From: Proteobacteria bacterium UBA6908
GTDB lineage: Bacteria > Pseudomonadota > Gammaproteobacteria > Acidiferrobacterales > UBA6901
Length of the DNA stretch: 5,151 bases
Direction: 5' to 3'
Assembly (NCBI GenBank): GCA_002451085.1
Contig: DKBE01000012.1
Span: 7,102 to 12,252 of the forward strand
This document shows positions 1 to 5,151 of the stretch, one piece after another; the stretch's first letter is position 1, and every line of letters starts with the position of its first letter. A model generated the notes under the pieces. It was not told the DNA's origin, did no database searches, and worked only from the letters and a program-made list of their open reading frames with translations. The translations under genes and the position numbers were made by a program.

Positions 1-1
1 C

Positions 2-457
2 GAGCACATGCGCAACTGGCGCGAACTGTTTGGACGGGTGCATGACTGGCTGAAGCCGGGTGGGCGGTTCTTCATGCACGTGTTCGTGCATCGCTCGACC
101 CCTTACGCCTTCGAAGTCCGTGACCCCAGTGACTGGATGAGCCAGCACTTCTTTTCCGGCGGGATGATGCCGAGCGATGACCTGGCCGTGCGATTTCAGG
201 AAAAACTGGGTCTCCTGCAGCGCTGGCGCTGGGACGGAACGCACTATGAGAAAACCGCCAATGCCTGGCTCGACAACATCGATCAACAACGCGAGGCGGT
301 GATGCCGATCCTGGCCTCAACCTATGGTGAGGCGAACGCAGAGCAGTGGTTCGTGCGCTGGCGCCTGTTCTTCATGGCCTGTGCCGAATTGTTCGGCTAC
401 AACCGCGGGCAGGAGTGGTGGGTCAGTCACTACCTGTTCGAACGCCCGCAGCAGTAA
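2..457 (+). CDS. SAM-dependent methyltransferase, CFA synthase / coclaurine N-methyltransferase-like (3' part only)
   Basis: The 5' end lies outside the window; the reading frame enters at base 2 and 151 residues are visible up to TAA at 455-457. The N-terminal SAM-binding motif I is not in view. Visible marks, numbered within the fragment: EHM-RNW (1-6) and LKPGGRFFMHVF (17-28), the late core of a class I methyltransferase; DWMSQHFFSGGMMPSDD (44-60), typical of this family; HY-x2-T-x3-W (81-89), matching the HY..T...W motif of cyclopropane fatty acid synthases; and FGYNRGQEWWVSHYLFE (131-147), the ending typical of the coclaurine-NMT-like branch. CFA enzymes transfer a methyl group from SAM to the double bond of a phospholipid acyl chain; the plant relatives methylate amines. 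The operon context, with a desaturase downstream, favours a lipid substrate, but that is an inference. The next gene follows after 15 bases. Confidence 0.9.
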   Translation, partial: EHMRNWRELFGRVHDWLKPGGRFFMHVFVHRSTPYAFEVRDPSDWMSQHFFSGGMMPSDDLAVRFQEKLGLLQRWRWDGTHYEKTANAWLDNIDQQREAVMPILASTYGEANAEQWFVRWRLFFMACAELFGYNRGQEWWVSHYLFERPQQ

Positions 458-472
458 CGAGGAGCGAGAGAC

Positions 473-1027
473 ATGCCCGCGATCATCAACTTCGCCCTGT
501 TCCAGTTCGGCTGGTTCGCCTGCGTGCTCGGTGCGGCCTGGGCCCTGCCCTGGGCCGGCACCGGGATTGCGCTGGCAATTGTTACCGGCCACTTGCTCGT
601 CGCCAGTCAACCGCGGGCTGAATTAAAGCTGCTGGTCATCGCTGCCGGCATCGGCCTCGTCTTCGACAGTGCACTGGCGATGCTGGGCTGGATCGCCTTT
701 CCAACCGGCGTGCTGGTGGCTGGCCTGGCTCCGCACTGGATGGTGGCCCTGTGGTTACTGTTTGCCACCACCCTCAACGTCAGCCTTGGCTGGCTGAAGC
801 GCTATCCGCTGCTGAGTGTGTTGTTCGGCGCGGTTGGCGGGCCGCTGGCCTATTACGGCGGCAGCAAACTCGGTGCCCTGGATTTCGTTGAGATGACGCC
901 GGCATTGATCGCGCTGGCGATCGGCTGGGCGGTCATCACCCCACTGCTCGTGCAGCTGGCCAAACGGTTTGACGGGTTTGTGCGGCCGCTGGATAACGAA
1001 CTGCTTTCGGAGGCCGGTCATGGTTGA
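473..1027 (+). CDS. DUF2878 family integral membrane protein
   Basis: A 184-residue, strongly hydrophobic protein recognised as DUF2878, a family without an established function. About five or six membrane segments can be read (roughly residues 4-22, 27-44, 52-72, 75-107 as one or two, 113-131 and 143-163). Recognisable conserved stretches are QFGWFACVLGAA (11-22), a Trp/Leu-rich segment ending in LNVSLGWL (87-108), and GAVGGPLAYYGG followed by KLGA (119-135). The polar C-terminus KRFDGF.RPLDNELL is probably cytoplasmic. The start is supported by GAGGAG at 459-464, eight bases upstream, and by the family's usual N-terminal NF.LFQ.GWFA pattern. The stop overlaps the next gene by 8 bases, implying translational coupling. 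DUF2878 genes often sit beside DUF1295 and CFA-type genes, so a role in the same lipid pathway is likely; no catalytic motif is evident. Confidence 0.88.
   Translation: MPAIINFALFQFGWFACVLGAAWALPWAGTGIALAIVTGHLLVASQPRAELKLLVIAAGIGLVFDSALAMLGWIAFPTGVLVAGLAPHWMVALWLLFATTLNVSLGWLKRYPLLSVLFGAVGGPLAYYGGSKLGALDFVEMTPALIALAIGWAVITPLLVQLAKRFDGFVRPLDNELLSEAGHG
1008..1013 (+). promoter_or_regulatory. Shine-Dalgarno site that sets the DUF1295 gene start
   Basis: CGGAGG lies six bases before ATG at 1020. The same frame stays open back to an ATG at 969, but the extra 17 residues would be polar and Arg-rich (N-terminal TGLCGRW), would deepen the overlap with the DUF2878 gene to 59 bases, and have no comparable ribosome binding site. 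The 1020 start gives the usual hydrophobic DUF1295 N-terminus. Confidence 0.8.
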
Positions 1028-1796
1028 GTTCACCGCGCTGATTGCCGCACTCGCGGCCACGCTGCTGCTGGCTGTCGGCGGCTGGCTGTTGAGCCTGACC
1101 AGGCGCGATGTCAGCATCGTTGACAGCCTGTGGTCGCTGTTTTTCCTGCTAGGTGTCCTGGTTTATGCCGCCAACACCACCGCCGGTCCCCGCACCGTAC
1201 TGATTATCTCGCTGATAACGGTGTGGGCCGCGCGCCTCGCCGGCTATCTCACCTGGCGCAACTGGGGCGAACCCGAGGACCGCCGTTACCAGGCGATTCG
1301 CGAGCGTAACCAGCCGGGGTTCGCCTGGAAAAGCCTGTACCTGATCTTCGGGTTGCAGGCGGTGCTGGCTTGGCTCATTGCCATGCCATTGTTCGCCGGG
1401 ATCAGCGCTACAGCAGCGCTGACGGCGCTCGACTATTTCGGGGTCGCGCTTTGGGTGTTCGGTTTCGGCTTTGAAACCATCGGCGACTGGCAGCTGGCGC
1501 GCTTCAAGGCCAACCCGGCCAACCGTGGCCGGGTCCTGGACTCGGGACTGTGGCGCTACACCCGCCATCCCAACTATTTCGGCGAAGCAACGATATGGTG
1601 GGGCTTCTACCTGATCGCTCTTGCCGCCGGCGGCTGGTGGACCCTGTTCGCACCGCTGCTGATGACCGTCCTGCTGCTCAAGGTTTCGGGTGTCACGCTG
1701 CTCGAACAGGATATTCATGAACGACGCCCGACTTACCGTGACTACATCGCACGCACCAATGCCTTCATTCCCGGGCGCCGCAAGGAGGCTGCATGA
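1020..1796 (+). CDS. DUF1295 membrane protein, steroid 5-alpha-reductase / ICMT-like fold
   Basis: A 258-residue multi-pass membrane protein of the DUF1295 family. Family marks are DVSIVDSLWS (30-39), the loop WRNWGEPEDRRY (79-90), and the hallmark LWRYTRHPNYFGE (177-189), followed by WWGFY and a C-terminal LLEQDIHERRPTYRDYIARTNAFIPG. The RHPNYFGE signature near the C-terminus is shared with steroid 5-alpha-reductases and isoprenylcysteine/phospholipid methyltransferases, where it helps bind NADPH or SAM. About six to seven membrane spans are visible (about 4-26, 37-51, 58-77, 104-126, 136-155, 189-224). In this operon a membrane NADPH-dependent reductase of an acyl double bond or a modified fatty acid is a reasonable guess; a methyltransferase role is the alternative. 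Start at 1020 is chosen from CGGAGG at 1008-1013. It overlaps the preceding gene by 8 bases and the following one by 4 (ATGA). Confidence 0.92.
   Translation: MVEFTALIAALAATLLLAVGGWLLSLTRRDVSIVDSLWSLFFLLGVLVYAANTTAGPRTVLIISLITVWAARLAGYLTWRNWGEPEDRRYQAIRERNQPGFAWKSLYLIFGLQAVLAWLIAMPLFAGISATAALTALDYFGVALWVFGFGFETIGDWQLARFKANPANRGRVLDSGLWRYTRHPNYFGEATIWWGFYLIALAAGGWWTLFAPLLMTVLLLKVSGVTLLEQDIHERRPTYRDYIARTNAFIPGRRKEAA
1782..1788 (+). promoter_or_regulatory. Strong Shine-Dalgarno site for the DUF6134-type gene
   Basis: AAGGAGG, a full match to the anti-16S consensus, lies inside the last codons of the DUF1295 gene, four bases before the ATG at 1793. With the ATGA stop/start overlap it suggests efficient coupled re-initiation. 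Confidence 0.7.
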
Positions 1797-2419
1797 TTCG
1801 TTCCTTAATAATGATGCTGGCGCTCTTTCCCAGCCTGACCCTGGCCAATACCGACCAGGAATGGCGCTTCCGCGTATTGCTCGACGGCCAGGATGTTGGC
1901 ACCCACACCTACCGGCTGGAAAGCCGCGATGGCGAGCGGCGTGTGCAAAGCGATGCGCAGTTCAATGTCAGATTCCTGTTCATCGATGCCTATACCTACA
2001 TCCACCAGGCCCGCGAGCGCTGGCACGGTGACTGCCTGAAAGCTATCGAGTCGAGCACCGACGACAACGGCGAGAAATCATCCGTGCGCGGTGCCCGGAA
2101 TGGTGCGAGTTTCGAACTGGCCGCGGCCGGGAACCATTCCGAACTGCCGGGCTGCGTGATGAGCTTTGCCTACTGGAACCCGGCCATGCTCAAGCAGGGA
2201 CGCCTGCTCAATGCCCAGACCGGCGAACTGCTGGACGTGCGCGTCGAGCCGCTCGGTGTGGAAACGGTAAGCGTGCGCGGCCAGCCGATGGCTGCACGCC
2301 GCTATGCCCTGCATGCCCCGAAATTCCGGATCGATGTCTGGTATGCCGCCGATCGCCAGTGGGTACAGCTCGAGTCAACGACAGAGAGCGGCCGCAAGCT
2401 GCGCTACCTCATCCAGTAA
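1793..2419 (+). CDS. Exported DUF6134-type hypothetical protein
   Basis: A 208-residue protein with a short signal peptide: MIR, then a hydrophobic stretch, and a likely signal peptidase I site after LTLA (residue 18). The mature part is predicted to be periplasmic and rich in beta-strand-like alternation. It resembles the DUF6134 family, recognised by W.FRV.LDG..VG.H.Y near the N-terminus (24-40), FLFIDAYTYIHQ.RERWHGDCL (61-82), SFAYWNPAML (124-133), and DVWY...RQWVQLES followed by GRKLRYLI (181-207). No function is established that I know of. Two cysteines only, C81 and C121, lie in the mature region and could form a disulfide. The start is set by AAGGAGG at 1782-1788 and the ATGA overlap. 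Standing just before a lipocalin, it may bind or deliver a lipid in the periplasm; that is inference. DUF3108-like periplasmic proteins are the nearest alternative assignment. Confidence 0.78.
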   Translation: MIRSLIMMLALFPSLTLANTDQEWRFRVLLDGQDVGTHTYRLESRDGERRVQSDAQFNVRFLFIDAYTYIHQARERWHGDCLKAIESSTDDNGEKSSVRGARNGASFELAAAGNHSELPGCVMSFAYWNPAMLKQGRLLNAQTGELLDVRVEPLGVETVSVRGQPMAARRYALHAPKFRIDVWYAADRQWVQLESTTESGRKLRYLIQ

Positions 2420-2446
2420 CAGGATTGACGACCAGGGAGCCACGAC

Positions 2447-3001
2447 ATGAAATTCACCCCGACCGCCCTGCTGTTCAGCTTGTTGTCACTGGCCGGTTGC
2501 CAGACCACTTCGCACCCGCCGATTGCGCTGGTCCCGAAGGTCGACCTGCCGCGCTTCATGGGCGACTGGTATGTGATTGCCAACATCCCGACGTTCATCG
2601 AAAAAGGCGCGCACAATGCCGTGGAGTCCTACAAACTCGATGACGACGGCACGATCGACACCACCTTCACCTATCGTGCCGATGGTTTCGACGGGCCGCA
2701 GAAACGCTACAACCCGCGGGGCTTCGTGCTCGACCGCACCTCGAATGCGGTGTGGGGCATGCGCTTTATCTGGCCGATCAAGGCCGACTACCGCATCGTC
2801 TGGCTGACGCCCGACTATTCCCAGACCGTAATCGGTCGCGAGGCGCGCGATTACGTCTGGATCATGGCGCGCACGCCGGCGATCCCCGATGCCGATTACC
2901 AGCGGATCATCCAGTTCCTGAAGGAACAGGGTTACGACGTGAGCCGGATCCAGAAAGTGCCGCAGCGCTGGCCGACACCGGCCGTCGGTCGCCAGGATTG
3001 A
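2447..3001 (+). CDS. Blc-like lipocalin family outer-membrane lipoprotein
   Basis: A 184-residue bacterial lipocalin, close in length to E. coli Blc (177). The N-terminus is a lipoprotein signal with lipobox L15-A16-G17-C18; lipidation at C18 and Gln at +2 predict sorting to the outer membrane by Lol. After a short linker comes the first lipocalin motif, F-MGDWYVIANIP (37-48), containing the invariant G-x-W (G39, W41). Later strands carry WGMRFIWPIKADYRIVWL (103-120), the conserved DY.QTVIG and REARDYVWIMARTP (131-144), then the C-terminal helix IPDADYQRIIQFLKEQGYD. Family members fold into a beta-barrel that binds fatty acids, lysophospholipids or similar lipids. AGGGAG at 2434-2439, seven bases upstream, supports the start. 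It follows the DUF6134-type gene by 27 bases, the largest gap in the window, and precedes the desaturase by 4. A role in storing, moving or repairing the modified lipid at the outer membrane is inferred. Confidence 0.95.
   Translation: MKFTPTALLFSLLSLAGCQTTSHPPIALVPKVDLPRFMGDWYVIANIPTFIEKGAHNAVESYKLDDDGTIDTTFTYRADGFDGPQKRYNPRGFVLDRTSNAVWGMRFIWPIKADYRIVWLTPDYSQTVIGREARDYVWIMARTPAIPDADYQRIIQFLKEQGYDVSRIQKVPQRWPTPAVGRQD
2994..2997 (+). promoter_or_regulatory. Weak Shine-Dalgarno site for the desaturase gene
   Basis: AGGA lies eight bases before ATG at 3006, within the last lipocalin codons. It is the poorest ribosome binding site among the complete junctions here; translation probably depends on ribosomes finishing the lipocalin gene four bases upstream. 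Confidence 0.5.
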
Positions 3002-3005
3002 CCCC

Positions 3006-3968
3006 ATGACCGTTACAACTTCTCCGACCGGCCTGCCCCGCAACCTGCGCACCCGGGTACGTAGTACGTTGCTGGCCTGGTTTGACAACACGGCTGTGGA
3101 TTCGGATCCGGTGGCCAGCCGGCACATCGATTGGCTGCGCGTTGTGCCATTTCTTGCCCTGCACCTCGGCGTCCTCGCTGTGATCTGGGTCGGCTGGAGC
3201 TGGACCGCGGTACTCCTGGCGGCCGGAATGTACGCGTTGCGGATGTTCGCCATCACCGGCTTTTACCACCGTTACTTCTCGCACAAGGCGTTCCGCACTT
3301 CACGCCTCCTGCAATTCGCATTCGCCGTGCTCGGCGCCACGGCCGTGCAGCGCGGTCCGTTGTGGTGGGCCTCACACCATCGCCATCACCATGCCCATGC
3401 CGATGATGAGCACGATGCTCACTCGCCGCATCGCCATGGCTTCCTCTGGGCCCATACCGGCTGGTTCATGGCCCGGGAAAATTTTTCCACCCGCATGGAG
3501 CGGGTCAAGGATTTCTCTGCGTATCCGGAACTGCGCTTCCTCGATCGCTTTGACGCGCTGGTACCACTGGCCTTCTCCGGCCTGCTTTTCGGGATCGGTG
3601 AATGGCTGGCGCACGACCACCCGGCACTGGGCACCAACGGCCCGCAGCTGCTGGTGTGGGGGTTTTTCATCTCTACCGTAGTGCTGTACCACGCCACCTT
3701 CACTGTGAATTCGCTGGCCCACACCCTCGGACGCCGTCGCTACGCCACCCGCGACTCCTCGCGCAACAACTGGTGGCTGGCACTGTTGACCTTTGGCGAA
3801 GGCTGGCACAACAACCACCACCACTTCCCGGGCTCGGCGCGTCAGGGCTTCTACTGGTGGGAAATCGACCTGACCTATTACGGGCTGCGGCTGCTGGCGG
3901 CGCTCGGACTTATCTGGGACCTGCGGCCGGTACCGGCCGCAGTTCGTCTAGCACGGAGGATCACATGA
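3006..3968 (+). CDS. Membrane-bound acyl-CoA/acyl-lipid desaturase (delta-9 type)
   Basis: A 320-residue, full-length member of the membrane fatty acid desaturase family. All three histidine boxes that bind the di-iron centre are present: HRYFSH (88-93), HHRHHH (124-129) and HNNHHH (268-273), with the extra NSLAH (235-239) typical of delta-9 enzymes. Box 2 sits in the usual WWASHHRHH...DAHSPHRHGF.WAHTGW context. Hydrophobic segments lie at about 46-66, 67-85, 101-115, 184-200 and 214-232. The enzyme uses O2 and two electrons to insert a cis double bond into a saturated acyl chain; position specificity cannot be read. No cytochrome b5 or ferredoxin domain is fused, and no electron carrier is encoded in view, so electrons must come from elsewhere or possibly from the next-encoded FAD protein. 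The gene starts four bases after the lipocalin stop and overlaps the next gene by ATGA. Its last codons contain a perfect 22-base palindrome. Confidence 0.95.
   Translation: MTVTTSPTGLPRNLRTRVRSTLLAWFDNTAVDSDPVASRHIDWLRVVPFLALHLGVLAVIWVGWSWTAVLLAAGMYALRMFAITGFYHRYFSHKAFRTSRLLQFAFAVLGATAVQRGPLWWASHHRHHHAHADDEHDAHSPHRHGFLWAHTGWFMARENFSTRMERVKDFSAYPELRFLDRFDALVPLAFSGLLFGIGEWLAHDHPALGTNGPQLLVWGFFISTVVLYHATFTVNSLAHTLGRRRYATRDSSRNNWWLALLTFGEGWHNNHHHFPGSARQGFYWWEIDLTYYGLRLLAALGLIWDLRPVPAAVRLARRIT
3921..3942. repeat. Perfect 22-base palindrome upstream of the FAD oxidoreductase gene
   Basis: The sequence equals its own reverse complement over 22 bases. As RNA it can fold into a 9-base-pair hairpin, arms CTGCGGCCG and CGGCCGCAG, with a GTAC loop. 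It lies in the desaturase C-terminal tail (codons for LRPVPAA) and ends 12 bases before the GGAGGA ribosome binding site of the next gene. It is not followed by a T-run, so it is not a standard intrinsic terminator. It could be an mRNA-stability or translation-control hairpin, a protein-binding dyad, or chance. Confidence 0.75.
3954..3960 (+). promoter_or_regulatory. Strong Shine-Dalgarno site for the FAD oxidoreductase gene
   Basis: CGGAGGA lies four bases before ATG at 3965. It is written through the desaturase's final CGG and AGG arginine codons, so the choice of the uncommon AGG codon is probably forced by the ribosome binding site. Confidence 0.7.
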
Positions 3969-5151
3969 GAATCGCCATCATCGGGACCGGCATTGCCGGC
4001 AACGTCGCCGCCTGGCACCTGAACCGCGAGCACGACATCACGGTGTTTGAAGCCGGCGCCCACATCGGCGGCCACACCCACACCCACAAAGTCGAACAGG
4101 CTGGACAGCCCTACAACGTTGACACCGGTTTCATCGTGTTCAACGACTGGACCTACCCGAACTTTATCCAGTTGCTGGAGCAGCTGGGCGTGGCTTCGCA
4201 ACCGAGCGCCATGAGTTTTTCGGTGCGGGCCGAACCCTCCGGACTTGAATACAACGGCACATCGCTCAATACCCTGTTCGCACAGCGCCGCAACCTGCTG
4301 CGGCCGTCGTTCTGGCGCATGATTCGCGACATCCTGCGGTTCAATCGCGAGGCGCCGGCATTGCTGTCCGGGTCGGGTAATGACCTGAATCTCGGCGATT
4401 ACCTGGCACAACAGCGCTACTCACGCGAGTTTGTCGACCACTACATCATTCCCATGGGCGCGGCCATCTGGTCAACCGATCCGGTCACCATGCAACGGTT
4501 CCCGGCGCGCTTCTTTGTGCGCTTCTTTCACAACCACGGCATGCTGTCGGTCGACCGGCGCCCGCAATGGCGGGTGATTCGTGGCGGCTCGGCGCGCTAT
4601 GTCGAGCGATTGACCGCTCCATTCCGCGACCGGATCCGTCTCAATACACCGGTGGAGTGGATCCGGCGACTGCCCGACCGGGTGCTCGTCAAGGCCCGCG
4701 GCCTCGAGACCGAGCACTTCGATGCCGTGTTCATGGCCTGTCACAGTGACCAGGCACTGCGACTGCTGGCCGATCCGAGTCCACTCGAACAGGAAGTGCT
4801 TGGTGCCATCCCCTATCAGGAAAACGAGGCCGTGCTGCACACCGATACGCGGATGCTGCCGCGCTCGCACCGGGCCTGGGCCGCGTGGAACTATCACGTA
4901 CTGCCGGAGGCGCGCGAGCGCGTGGCCCTGACCTACAACATGAACATTCTGCAATCACTGGAGGCGCCGACACCGTTCCTGGTGACACTCAATCACAGTG
5001 AGGCGATTGATCCGGCCAAAGTCATCAGGCGTGTCAGCTACCAGCACCCGCTGTTCACGCCGACCGGTGTGGCTGCGCAGGTGCGCCAGCCGGACATCAA
5101 CGGTCCGCTGCGAACCTTTTACTGCGGCGCCTACTGGCGCAACGGCTTTCA
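3965..5151 (+). CDS. FAD/NAD(P)-dependent oxidoreductase, amine-oxidase superfamily (3' end missing)
   Basis: The frame runs open from ATG at 3965 to the window edge, giving 395 full residues. The N-terminus holds the Rossmann dinucleotide motif IIGTGIAG (5-12, G7-x-G9-x2-G12), the acidic ribose-binding E29 after ITVFEA, and GGHTHTH (35-41), followed by DTGFIVFN (53-60). Later marks are PMGAAIWS (163-170), RPQWRVIRGGSARYVE (199-214), ACHSDQALRLL (258-268), YNMNILQSL (325-333) and YCGAYWRNGF (386-395). The last motif normally lies near the C-terminus where FAD is completed, so only a few tens of residues are probably missing. This is the COG2907-type family, related to carotenoid/phytoene desaturases and amine oxidases and usually encoded beside DUF1365 and CFA-synthase genes. 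It probably oxidises or isomerises a lipid intermediate; the true substrate is unknown. GGAGGA at 3955-3960 and the ATGA overlap with the desaturase fix the start and imply coupled translation. Confidence 0.93.
   Translation, partial: MRIAIIGTGIAGNVAAWHLNREHDITVFEAGAHIGGHTHTHKVEQAGQPYNVDTGFIVFNDWTYPNFIQLLEQLGVASQPSAMSFSVRAEPSGLEYNGTSLNTLFAQRRNLLRPSFWRMIRDILRFNREAPALLSGSGNDLNLGDYLAQQRYSREFVDHYIIPMGAAIWSTDPVTMQRFPARFFVRFFHNHGMLSVDRRPQWRVIRGGSARYVERLTAPFRDRIRLNTPVEWIRRLPDRVLVKARGLETEHFDAVFMACHSDQALRLLADPSPLEQEVLGAIPYQENEAVLHTDTRMLPRSHRAWAAWNYHVLPEARERVALTYNMNILQSLEAPTPFLVTLNHSEAIDPAKVIRRVSYQHPLFTPTGVAAQVRQPDINGPLRTFYCGAYWRNGF

Larger units (their letters stand above)
2..5151 (+). other. Putative lipid-modification operon (extends beyond both edges)
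   Basis: All seven genes share one strand. Junctions, in order, are a gap of 15, an overlap of 8, an overlap of 4, a gap of 27, a gap of 4 and an overlap of 4 bases. The longest noncoding stretch, 2420-2446, holds only a ribosome binding site. No terminator or clear promoter is visible inside. A single transcript is therefore likely, with its promoter upstream of base 1. The gene content (methyltransferase, two membrane proteins, exported protein, lipocalin, desaturase, FAD enzyme) points to one lipid pathway spanning inner membrane, periplasm and outer membrane. Confidence 0.8.

Noticed and set aside
969..1019. A longer N-terminus for the DUF1295 protein from ATG at 969.
   Set aside because: It would add 17 polar residues ahead of the usual hydrophobic start, lacks a good ribosome binding site, and lies inside the DUF2878 coding region.
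1623..1634. A 12-base palindrome in the DUF1295 gene (GCCGCCGGCGGC).
   Set aside because: Such GC-only dyads are expected by chance in DNA of this composition, and it sits in mid-gene with no regulatory context.
1149..1718. A 189-codon minus-strand open frame opposite the DUF1295 gene.
   Set aside because: It lies wholly inside a well-supported gene, and its Gln/Gly/Arg-rich translation has no recognisable domain.
2420..2446. An internal promoter in the 27-base gap before the lipocalin gene.
   Set aside because: The gap holds only the AGGGAG ribosome binding site; I see no convincing -35/-10 pair in it.
2486..3256. A 256-codon open frame on the minus strand across the lipocalin and desaturase start.
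   Set aside because: It is antisense to two clearly recognisable genes, has an Arg/Val/Gly-rich composition typical of GC-rich shadow frames, and shows no family motif.
3921..3952. An intrinsic transcription terminator formed by the 22-base palindrome.
   Set aside because: The stem is strong, but the following bases (TTCGTCTAGC) contain no T-run, and the next gene's start overlaps the desaturase stop.
4072..4087. A short CACACC-like tandem repeat at the start of the FAD gene.
   Set aside because: It simply encodes the conserved HTHTH stretch after the Gly-Gly of the FAD-binding region.
3878..4411. A 177-codon minus-strand open frame opposite the desaturase end and FAD gene start.
   Set aside because: The + strand here encodes the FAD-binding motif and the desaturase tail without interruption; the antisense product resembles nothing.

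Overview
The window is a GC-rich stretch of bacterial chromosome, most likely from a gammaproteobacterium. That placement is an inference from the gene families and their combination; no rRNA or tRNA is present to settle it. It is almost entirely coding. Seven genes lie head to tail on the + strand with gaps or overlaps of -8 to +27 bases, so they look like one operon that continues past both edges. I see no mobile element, CRISPR array, RNA gene or intrinsic terminator, and no gap is large enough for an obvious independent promoter.

Layout: (1) 2-457, the 3' end of a SAM-dependent methyltransferase of the cyclopropane-fatty-acid-synthase / coclaurine N-methyltransferase-like family. (2) 473-1027, a DUF2878 multi-pass membrane protein. 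(3) 1020-1796, a DUF1295 membrane protein of the steroid 5-alpha-reductase / isoprenylcysteine methyltransferase-like fold. (4) 1793-2419, an exported DUF6134-type protein. (5) 2447-3001, a Blc-like lipocalin lipoprotein. (6) 3006-3968, a membrane acyl desaturase with all three histidine boxes. (7) 3965-5151, a FAD/NAD(P)-dependent oxidoreductase of the amine-oxidase superfamily, cut by the window edge just before its expected C-terminus.

Taken together the genes read as an envelope-lipid modification module. The desaturase would create a cis double bond in an acyl chain. A methyltransferase of the CFA family could add a one-carbon unit at such a bond. The FAD enzyme and the DUF1295 protein are candidates for oxidising or reducing the product. 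The exported DUF6134 protein and the outer-membrane lipocalin are candidates for carrying or sensing the resulting lipid on the periplasmic side. Related clusters (FAD oxidoreductase, DUF1365, CFA-type methyltransferase, DUF2878, DUF1295, lipocalin) are common in proteobacteria, sometimes beside an ECF sigma factor/ChrR pair, but to my knowledge the chemistry of most of these members is not settled. The product could be a cyclopropane, methyl-branched or furan fatty acid; the sequence does not say which.

The most unusual DNA-level feature is a perfect 22-base palindrome at 3921-3942. It lies inside the 3' end of the desaturase gene, directly before the ribosome binding site and start of the FAD oxidoreductase gene.
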